Assembly: GCA_018701055.1 (NCBI GenBank)
Contig: JABIUH010000499.1
Coordinates: 1-5,941 of the forward strand
Direction: 5' to 3'
DNA: 5,941 nucleotides
Source: Woeseia sp.
Lineage (GTDB): Bacteria > Pseudomonadota > Gammaproteobacteria > Steroidobacterales > Woeseiaceae
In this document: in pieces, positions 1-3,889 of the stretch
Position numbering within the stretch: the first letter of the stretch is position 1
How the letters are laid out: each line of letters begins with the position of its first letter
Notes under the pieces: model-generated
Seen by the model: only the letters and a program-made list of their open reading frames with translations
Database searches by the model: none
Told to the model about the DNA's origin: nothing
Position numbers and translations under genes: made by a program

Positions 1-213
1 CGTTCCCGCGGTACTACGCGTCATAAACAGTTCAAGAATCGCCTTTCTGCCGTGTGACTCTCGGCTTCCGTGAGTGTAAAGAGCATCGTCAGTAAACAAA
101 TCCGCTAATTGAGGGGTTTCATCGTGATCCAGAAAAAAACAGAAATCGGCATTCAATGCTCGAATCGCGAGTTCAATTTCAAGCCGTTGTTGTTTGCTTA
201 TGTCAGTCGCCAT
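1..213 (-). CDS. SnoaL/NTF2-like domain protein, partial (C-terminus beyond window edge)
   Basis: The first 71 codons are present on the minus strand with no stop, and the gene continues past position 1. The N-terminus is a helix-rich segment (residues 7-30) followed by LADLFTDDALYTHG (residues 37-50) and GRKAILELF (55-63). This is the usual opening of a SnoaL-like / nuclear transport factor 2 fold: a helix, a 'LADLFTDDA' turn, a first strand, then 'GR.AI..+'. Family members are small cone-shaped alpha+beta proteins of about 130-170 residues. Some are cyclases, dehydratases or isomerases and others are subunits of ring-hydroxylating dioxygenases, so the fold alone does not give a reaction. 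The ATG at 213 lies inside the end of the FAH gene (16-base overlap), which points to translational coupling. No strong ribosome-binding site is seen; the nearest purine run is AGGG about 13 bases upstream. The catalytic residues would lie mostly in the missing part. The fold call is fairly secure, the function unknown. Confidence 0.8.
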   Translation of the reverse strand, partial: MATDISKQQRLEIELAIRALNADFCFFLDHDETPQLADLFTDDALYTHGSRESHGRKAILELFMTRSTAGT

Positions 214-1145
214 TGTCCGATTTCCCTATCCTCAACTTCGATTTCGTTTTGCAAAGTGCCTAATCCTTCAATAGACACTTCTACCGGTCCTGGAACGTGC
301 TGAAAGTTCGCGTGATGAATGGATTTGCGGCCCTTCGCCGGCTTAAACGCGGTACCGCAACTAACGATATCTCCCGACTCCAGGGTCACGTACTGACTAA
401 TGTAGCTAATGATCTCCGCAACCTTATAGTTGTAGTAGCGGGTGTTGTCTTCGGCAACGATCTCGCCGGCGACGCAGCACTTGACGGCGAGATTATCGGG
501 ATCAGCGATCTCATCTGCCGTGACGATCGTCGGTCCCATGCAACCAAAGGTATCCGTCCCCTTGTAGCGCGCGGCATAGGATAAATGTTGTTCCCGCCGA
601 ATTAAGGCGTCTGGATTATTCGGGTCTGCGTATAAAGCCCAATAATGAAATAAATCATCAGCGCGCATTCCGTTGCCAGTGATATCGTTAAAAATGGTGT
701 ACCCAAACACATGATCCATCGCGTCGTCTGCGTCAACGTCCCGCGTGTCCTTGCCAATAACAACGGCCAATTCAGGCTCAGGGTGGGCGCTCCCGTAATA
801 GCTTCTAATTCGTATGGTGTCGTTGTGCCCGATAAGACATGAAGCCGGTTTGAGAAAAAAGGCAGGGTGGTCAGGTGCGCTAATCTTGCGTTCATTGCTC
901 GCAGAATTATTCATTGCGACGCCGCAAATTTTTCCCGGACGACGAATCGGAGGTTGCCAACAAACGGCACTTTTATCGACGACGTCTCCGTTGGTCAGGG
1001 CGTCGGCCAGCGGTCGTTGTGCATTCGTACCCATCTTGACCAACTCGAGCAGCGATTCGATACCGTCAATCACGCGTAACTCGCCGGCATCAGTGAAAAG
1101 GCCTATGCGGTTTTTGTTTGCACTGCTGAAACTTGCAAGTTTCAT
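198..1145 (-). CDS. Fumarylacetoacetate hydrolase (FAH) superfamily protein
   Basis: This 315-residue protein has the FAH-type C-terminal catalytic domain from about residue 70 to the end. Visible motifs are the metal-ligand strand PEPELAVVIGK (122-132), with E123 and E125 as the likely ligands, and GYTIFNDIT (148-156), with D154 as the likely third ligand. DTFGCMGPTIVTADEI (198-213), a family substrate-pocket segment, and TLESGDIVSCGTA (254-266) follow. FAH-superfamily enzymes use Mg2+ or a similar metal to hydrolyse C-C bonds, or to isomerise or decarboxylate acylpyruvate-like products, often after aromatic ring cleavage. They are cytoplasmic. The start at 1145 is preferred over an upstream ATG at 1169 because GGGAG lies just before it and its ATG overlaps the stop of the cytochrome gene (ATGA). 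The usual 'GTPxG' turn is replaced by GTAFKPAKGRKS (264-275), so the exact substrate class is uncertain. The superfamily call is strong; the substrate is unknown. Confidence 0.9.
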   Translation of the reverse strand: MKLASFSSANKNRIGLFTDAGELRVIDGIESLLELVKMGTNAQRPLADALTNGDVVDKSAVCWQPPIRRPGKICGVAMNNSASNERKISAPDHPAFFLKPASCLIGHNDTIRIRSYYGSAHPEPELAVVIGKDTRDVDADDAMDHVFGYTIFNDITGNGMRADDLFHYWALYADPNNPDALIRREQHLSYAARYKGTDTFGCMGPTIVTADEIADPDNLAVKCCVAGEIVAEDNTRYYNYKVAEIISYISQYVTLESGDIVSCGTAFKPAKGRKSIHHANFQHVPGPVEVSIEGLGTLQNEIEVEDREIGQWRLT

Positions 1146-1741
1146 GACTCTCCCTTTTTGGCTGTACAACGGCCTGGCCAGATCATACGCGCAATAGTGT
1201 CATCGGAATGAAACATCAAATGTTTCAAGGCTCCGCCAATGTGTAATAGAACTAAGGCAAGCAGAACCATGGATGAGTTCGAATGGATGAACCACGCGAA
1301 TTCGCGTAACGCTTCCGATGCCGACAGTGGGGAGGGAATAGACAACCATCCAAATACGCTAATTGAATTTCCACCAGACCAGACGAGCAACGGACCCGAC
1401 AACAACATCAAGCCTAAAACGAGCAACATTATGTAGTGCGCCAGCTTCGCGATTCGATGAATTCGCACGCTCTGTCCTTTGACGCGCGGATGGCCGGATC
1501 GAAGCCTCCAGATTGAACGCGCGAAAATAATCAACCATGCACTTGCCGCGAGAGAAACATGCAGGCCGCGCATCGCGTCAGATTCTTCGGGCGGGCCATT
1601 GAAGATGCTCTTTCCGAAATACCATAACGCGACAACAATGATTGCTGTTATCCAATGCAGCACAATGGAGGCCCAGCCGAATGTTGCGTCGCTGTCCAAC
1701 AGTTGAATCTTGGTCGCAGGAGGTCCGCTGTTTTGTGGCAT
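1142..1741 (-). CDS. Cytochrome b561-family membrane protein (cytochrome b/b6 domain)
   Basis: This 199-residue protein has four hydrophobic segments, at about residues 24-42, 63-77, 101-121 and 157-172, in the layout of bacterial di-heme cytochrome b561 (CybB/YceJ type, Ni-hydrogenase cytochrome b superfamily). Candidate heme ligands are H29 (in VLHW), H61 (in GLHVSL), H153 (in WFIHS) and H167 (in LLHIGGALKH). The 32- and 14-residue spacings fit the CybB arrangement, where I recall ligands at about 13, 47, 137 and 151. Such proteins sit in the inner membrane and pass electrons between quinol and a partner, or to oxygen species. The gene is the promoter-proximal member of the operon with the FAH and SnoaL-like genes and overlaps the FAH start by 4 bases. 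No convincing Shine-Dalgarno precedes the ATG at 1741. A redox partner is not visible, so its role in the operon is inferred only. Confidence 0.88.
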   Translation of the reverse strand: MPQNSGPPATKIQLLDSDATFGWASIVLHWITAIIVVALWYFGKSIFNGPPEESDAMRGLHVSLAASAWLIIFARSIWRLRSGHPRVKGQSVRIHRIAKLAHYIMLLVLGLMLLSGPLLVWSGGNSISVFGWLSIPSPLSASEALREFAWFIHSNSSMVLLALVLLHIGGALKHLMFHSDDTIARMIWPGRCTAKKGES

Positions 1742-1893
1742 AGTTTTGGGAGAATGCAGTTGAGCTCGACCTTCATTTCAACATACGACCCAGCGATTTT
1801 CGACCGTTTGTTTCGCAGGCAATATTTTGCAGAATGTTGCGGCTCAGGCAGTTAGAATTGTCAGACGAAACTATAGGATAATTATTGCTTGTG
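1742..1893. promoter_or_regulatory. Divergent intergenic region between cytochrome b561 operon and HupE-like gene
   Basis: About 150 bases lie between two divergently transcribed genes and must hold both promoters. On the plus strand TTGTCA (1858-1863) is a good -35 hexamer, but the best -10 at normal spacing, AATTAT (1880-1885), is weak and would put the transcript start almost at the HupE-like start codon. AGGA at 1875-1878 could instead be a ribosome-binding site. On the minus strand I find no convincing promoter pair. A short internal palindrome-like stretch, GCAATATTTTGC (1819-1830), and a CAGGCA direct repeat (1816-1821, 1845-1850) are the only other structures seen. The assignment rests on gene orientation, not on a strong motif. 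Confidence 0.4.
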
Positions 1894-2610
1894 ATGAGAT
1901 TTAACGCCAACCGCCCTGATATGAGGTTAGCCGTTAGTCCGGCACTGCTAACGTTCGGCCTGCTGTTACTTGGAGGCACCCTTTTTGCTCATGGTGTTGC
2001 TGGCGAGGATGCTGCGTTTCTGGAGAGAAATGCCGGGCGGGCGCTTGCTGTATTCACGTATCTCGGCGCCAAACACATGTTTACCGGATACGACCACTTG
2101 TTGTATCTCGTGGGCGTCATCTTTTTTCTTTATCGACCAAAAGACATCGCCGTCTATGTGACCTTGTTCGCGGTCGGGCATAGCCTAACCTTACTCGGCG
2201 GCGTACTTGGCGGAATCCACGTCAATGTCTATCTCATCGACGCGTTGATCGGGCTGTCTGTCGTTTATAAAGCTTTCGAGAATTTGGATGGATTCAAAAC
2301 TGTATTTGGGGTTCAGCCGAATGCAAAAATTGCGGTGTTTTCGTTTGGCTTGGCGCACGGATTCGGTTTGGCGACAAAGTTGCAGGAATTTCAATTGTCG
2401 GAATCGGGATTGGTTGCCAATATATTGTCGTTCAATGTGGGCGTTGAGATCGGGCAATTGATGGCGCTGGCCGTGCTCCTGGTGCTGATCAACGCATGGA
2501 GGGCGACGAGTAGTTTCGCGCGGCATGCCAATGCGTTCAATGTACTGCTGATGTTTGCAGGATTCACCTTGGCGGCATACCAGCTGGCGAGTTATTTCTA
2601 CGCCAGTTAA
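1894..2610 (+). CDS. HupE/UreJ-family membrane protein
   Basis: This protein of 238 residues (counted from ATG 1894) starts with a signal-peptide-like segment (hydrophobic 16-30, possible cleavage at LFA/HG). About six membrane segments follow, near 66-80, 85-106, 113-127, 146-161, 180-202 and 213-234. HupE/UreJ family signatures are present in order: HMFTGYDHLLYL (61-72), VGHSLTL (94-100), DALIGLSVVY (116-125), FGLAHGFGLA (151-160) and FNVGVEIGQ (180-188). The conserved H61, D67, H68, H96 and H155 are typical. Classical HupE and UreJ are nickel or cobalt permeases or accessory proteins for hydrogenase and urease, but this sub-type is widespread without those enzymes and its substrate is unproven. 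The start is ambiguous: TTG 1885 has AGGA six bases upstream, ATG 1894 is the first ATG, and ATG 1921 gives the most compact signal peptide. The gene is divergent from the cytochrome operon and convergent with the anchor protein gene. Confidence 0.87.
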   Translation: MRFNANRPDMRLAVSPALLTFGLLLLGGTLFAHGVAGEDAAFLERNAGRALAVFTYLGAKHMFTGYDHLLYLVGVIFFLYRPKDIAVYVTLFAVGHSLTLLGGVLGGIHVNVYLIDALIGLSVVYKAFENLDGFKTVFGVQPNAKIAVFSFGLAHGFGLATKLQEFQLSESGLVANILSFNVGVEIGQLMALAVLLVLINAWRATSSFARHANAFNVLLMFAGFTLAAYQLASYFYAS

Positions 2611-2785
2611 CGCAATACACCCTTTAGGAATTGAAAGTTAGACTTCTTCAGGTTTTCTTGAACGATGCAATTGAATACGAGACGGATCAGATTGTCCTAA
2701 AAATACTTCTGACGAAATCACGTTAAATAACGCCCAGTGTACTCCCCAATAATAACTTATCGAATTTAAACTCGAACGCTGACGG
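2611..2785. other. Intergenic stretch after HupE-like gene, no gene recognised
   Basis: This is the left half of a 362-base gap between the HupE-like stop and the anchor protein stop. No open frame here resembles a known protein. One plus-strand frame is open from 2628 to 2723 (about 32 codons), but it has no ATG, GTG or TTG with a ribosome-binding site. A minus-strand frame of 78 codons (2874-2638) has no ribosome-binding site or family resemblance and runs antisense to the receptor remnant. A 12-base near-palindrome, CGTTAAATAACG (2721-2732), is the only structure. No T-tract terminator follows the HupE-like gene. The stretch may be further decayed sequence of the receptor gene whose end follows. 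Confidence 0.35.
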
Positions 2786-2960
2786 TTGAGCGCGATTCGA
2801 AATGACTCCGTCGATAAATTTCGCCCGTCGTTGGGCCTGCGGGCAGAGCAATACAGTTGGGATGTCACATTCATTCGGGCCGCAAATTCAGGCTCAGGTT
2901 TTCATTCCGACGATGTTCGAGCGGCGGGAATTTCGCCTGCGTATCAAATACGAGTTCTGA
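2786..2960 (+). pseudogene. Possible decayed C-terminal end of a TonB-dependent receptor
   Basis: Two plus-strand frames together read like the last strands of a TonB-dependent outer-membrane receptor. One frame (2786 to about 2895) gives SVDKFRPSLGLRAEQ then YSWDVTFIRAAN. This matches the common pattern '..VDGY..vNarLGlr.e.WdVtlw.rNltd' of the penultimate strands. The overlapping frame, shifted by one base, then gives VFIPTMFERREF and RLRIKYEF with a stop at 2958-2960. Its alternating pattern and terminal phenylalanine are the usual outer-membrane insertion signal ('PRtfGlRvrYeF'). The switch falls near 2885-2900. The 20-30 residues usually found between these two motifs are also missing, so both a frameshift and a deletion are needed. 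Nothing upstream supplies a barrel or plug, and stop codons precede it in all frames. The family assignment rests on short motifs and could be chance. Confidence 0.42.
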
Positions 2961-2984
2961 CCGCCCCCGTTGCTATTGATACGC
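2939..2984. repeat. 9-bp perfect inverted repeat across the convergent gene ends
   Basis: GCGTATCAA (2939-2947) and its exact reverse complement TTGATACGC (2976-2984) are separated by 28 bases. The left arm lies in the receptor remnant's last codons and the right arm in the last codons of the anchor protein gene. Neither side has a T-tract, and the loop is long for an intrinsic terminator. It could form a bidirectional stem between convergent transcripts, or be chance. Confidence 0.3.
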
Positions 2985-3659
2985 CCGCATGATCTCGTCG
3001 AGACTTTCATAGTAACCGCGAACTTCCAATATAACCTTGACGGGATTTTCTTCGATATTCATCCAGTACCAACCGTGATTTCCGTCGAAGGGCGCCACTA
3101 TCGATCCTGACGCAGCAGCGTCTTCACTTTCCGCATAACGTACCCAATAGTCCATGGGGTATTGGTCGGTGTGATGTGGATCGGCATGAAAGTCGGTATA
3201 GACAGTGTCGCCTTCGACCAGTTTCCATGAATAAACCAGCGCGTCGCCCTGCTTCATATTCGCTTTGACTTCGACGTGTTCGAATTCGTCGAGCGGAACC
3301 TCGATAGTGTCCGTGCGAAACGGGGATGAATGGGAACGTGAAAACGGATCACTCATAACCTCTGGATCAAAGAAGTCAAAATCGTCCTCAGCAGGCGCCG
3401 AAGGAAATGCGCCGGCGATCAATTTCGGCGCGTCCTCGCTGCTTGAAACAGCACCGGCCGGGACTGGGTCAGGAGCGGTTTGCTCAAGGTCGGTAAGGCC
3501 AAGTTTGGTGCCTAGTCCCGTTGGATCCACGCCATATTCGGCAGGCATGATAAACAACACGGTGGCAAGGACAGCACCGAGGAGCGTAAAAAATGCGCTC
3601 TTGAACAGGCTGTTGCTCGAGGGTCCGGGTGCAATTTGTCGATTGTCTGAATCGGTCAT
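2973..3659 (-). CDS. Single-pass membrane-anchored periplasmic protein ('transmembrane anchor protein' type)
   Basis: This 228-residue protein has a short polar N-terminus, one membrane helix at about 20-39, then EYGVDPTGLGTKLGL (41-55), a motif I associate with proteins annotated 'transmembrane anchor protein'. A low-complexity Ala/Pro/acidic linker (56-115, including EDDFDFFDPE) leads to a C-terminal beta-rich domain. That domain contains ALVYSWKLVEGDTVYTDFHA (140-159), DPHHTDQYP (160-168) and FDGNHGWYWMNIEENPV (191-207), ending in VILEVRGYYESL. The topology predicts the large domain in the periplasm. The function is unknown. The His/Asp cluster at 157-164 could bind metal, but this is inference. 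From general knowledge such genes are often seen beside HupE/UreJ-like genes, and here the HupE-like gene is the convergent neighbour. The ATG at 3659 is preceded by AGG about eight bases upstream. The gene is divergent from the DUF5916 gene. Confidence 0.72.
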   Translation of the reverse strand: MTDSDNRQIAPGPSSNSLFKSAFFTLLGAVLATVLFIMPAEYGVDPTGLGTKLGLTDLEQTAPDPVPAGAVSSSEDAPKLIAGAFPSAPAEDDFDFFDPEVMSDPFSRSHSSPFRTDTIEVPLDEFEHVEVKANMKQGDALVYSWKLVEGDTVYTDFHADPHHTDQYPMDYWVRYAESEDAAASGSIVAPFDGNHGWYWMNIEENPVKVILEVRGYYESLDEIMRAYQ

Positions 3660-3763
3660 GAGGATTGCCTGGTCGCTATGTTAGACGAATCAACACAGTA
3701 GCCCAGAGAGGCGGCAGGAGACAAGTCGTAACATCTGCTACCAATTCGCCGAAATAGAATGTG

Positions 3764-3781
3764 ACTTTGATCGGTCAAAGT
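3764..3781. promoter_or_regulatory. 18-base inverted repeat, candidate operator
   Basis: ACTTTGA (3764-3770) and TCAAAGT (3775-3781) are exact reverse complements around a 4-base centre TCGG. The repeat lies in the 230-base region between the divergent anchor protein and DUF5916 genes. Its size and symmetry fit a site for a dimeric helix-turn-helix regulator. On the minus strand the right arm contains TTGACC, a possible -35, with a weak TATTTC at 3756-3751. A perfect TTGACA lies just upstream on the same strand (3794-3789) but lacks a good -10. No T-tract follows, so a terminator is unlikely. No regulator gene is in the window. Confidence 0.38.
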
Positions 3782-3833
3782 TAAGTAATGTCAAGCAGTT
3801 GGAACACAAACTCAATCCGTGACACGATACGGT

Positions 3834-3870
3834 GCCGGAATACCTCCGGCGGTGCATTATGCGTGTGCAC
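3834..3870 (+). repeat. Two small hairpins in the leader of the DUF5916 gene
   Basis: GCCGGA (3834-3839) pairs with TCCGGC (3845-3850) around five bases. Immediately after, GTGCA (3852-3856) pairs with TGCAC (3866-3870) around nine bases. They end 19 bases before the chosen ATG at 3890, so in a plus-strand transcript they would sit just upstream of the translation start region. GGTGC is also directly repeated (3831-3835, 3851-3855). No T-tract is present. They may affect translation or be chance structures. Confidence 0.25.
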
Positions 3871-3889
3871 TATGTTCTGTTTGAGCTAT

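Larger units (their letters stand above)
3660..3889. other. Divergent intergenic region between anchor protein and DUF5916 genes
   Basis: This 230-base region holds the upstream signals of two genes facing away from each other. It contains the 18-base inverted repeat and the two leader hairpins listed separately. No clear sigma-70 promoter with both hexamers is seen on the plus strand; TTGGAA at 3799-3804 is the best -35 but lacks a matching -10. A purine run AGGAG (3717-3721) has no start codon at a useful distance. No small gene is evident. Confidence 0.4.

Noticed and set aside
814..1197. Plus-strand open frame of 127 codons opposite the FAH gene.
   Set aside because: It is antisense to a well-supported enzyme gene and has no recognisable motif.
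1894..2610. Assignment of the HupE-like gene to a hydrogenase or urease cluster.
   Set aside because: No structural or maturation gene for either enzyme is in the window, and the family is common outside such clusters.
2638..2874. Minus-strand open frame of 78 codons in the gap between the HupE-like and anchor genes.
   Set aside because: No recognisable family or ribosome-binding site, and it runs antisense to the better-supported receptor remnant.
3265..3684. Plus-strand open frame of 139 codons opposite the anchor protein gene.
   Set aside because: It is low-complexity Ser/Gly/Ala-rich antisense sequence without a family match, while the minus-strand frame has a membrane helix and family motifs.
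3718..3735. Stretch containing AAGTCGTAACA, resembling the 3' end of 16S rRNA (the AAGTCGTAACAAGG region).
   Set aside because: Only about eleven bases match, the flanks do not continue into rRNA, and no anti-Shine-Dalgarno CCTCC follows.
3764..3781. Reading the 18-base inverted repeat as an intrinsic terminator.
   Set aside because: No T-tract follows on either strand, the stem is A/T-rich, and it sits between divergent gene starts rather than after a gene end.
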